From NCBI GenBank assembly GCA_013314865.1, contig JABUEV010000184.1, positions 1-5,639 of the forward strand: a DNA stretch of 5,639 nucleotides. The letters are read 5' to 3'. The translations under genes and the position numbers were made by a program. Each line of letters starts with the position of its first letter. Position 1 is the stretch's first letter. The notes below the pieces were generated by a model. It saw only the letters and a list, made by a program, of their open reading frames with translations, was not told the DNA's origin and ran no database searches. This document shows, piece by piece, positions 5,561-5,639 of this stretch. Origin of the DNA: Bacteroidales bacterium. GTDB lineage: Bacteria > Bacteroidota > Bacteroidia > Bacteroidales > VadinHA17.

Positions 5561-5639
5561 ACCCGCAGGATAACCTGTGACTACATAAAAACGAAGTGGT
5601 GACAGAAGGTTTTTCTTTTTGAAGCATCAAATGGGACTA
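5561..5639. other. Right-edge stretch with no supportable gene
   Basis: The last 79 bp contain a weak 4-bp hairpin (CAGG/CCTG around 5566-5577) shortly after the radical SAM stop and a T-rich run near 5610-5620. An ATG at 5631 opens a frame of only three codons before the edge, so no gene can be claimed. Confidence 0.4.

Noticed and set aside
5566..5577. Short hairpin after the radical SAM gene
   Set aside because: It has only four strong pairs and no T-run directly after, too weak to call a terminator.

Overview
The window looks like a piece of a Bacteroidota chromosome, probably from a free-living or environmental Bacteroidales/Marinilabiliales-type organism. Support comes from a near-perfect Bacteroidota sigma promoter (TAnnTTTG with an upstream TTG) before at least two genes, weak or absent Shine-Dalgarno sequences, AT-rich intergenic DNA, and typical gene families: a Tat-exported Gfo/Idh/MocA oxidoreductase, an AraC-type regulator with a small secreted protein, and an outer-membrane barrel protein. 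The taxonomic call is inference; no marker gene is present.

Layout. 1-919 (minus): the N-terminal 306 residues of a Tat-dependent Gfo/Idh/MocA oxidoreductase, running off the left edge. 920-1281: noncoding, with a perfect 19-bp palindrome. 1282-1662 (minus): a 126-residue secreted protein of unknown function, transcribed divergently from 1812-2675 (plus), an AraC-family regulator. The 149-bp gap between these two holds a good promoter for the small gene, overlapped by three GTCAA boxes exactly 10 bp apart. 2676-3020 is mostly the wreck of an alpha/beta-hydrolase (esterase) gene. 3021-3821 (plus): an intact outer-membrane beta-barrel-like protein with a signal peptide. 3833-4119 holds the wreck of a second, different esterase. 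4199-4717 (plus): a nitroreductase-family flavoprotein with its own promoter. 4817-5560 (plus): an SPL-type radical SAM protein. 5561-5639: no supportable gene.

How the parts relate. The AraC regulator and the small secreted protein form a plausible divergent regulator-target pair. The two broken esterases on either side of the barrel gene, together with the Gfo/Idh/MocA enzyme, suggest the locus once had more glycan or plant-ester degrading capacity and is decaying, with the barrel gene left intact between them. The nitroreductase and radical SAM genes are on the same strand 99 bp apart and may be co-transcribed, but nothing in the sequence ties them to one pathway. I see no CRISPR array, RNA gene, insertion sequence or clear new system. 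The most informative observations are the two esterase relics, which simple ORF calling would miss, and the phased repeat array.
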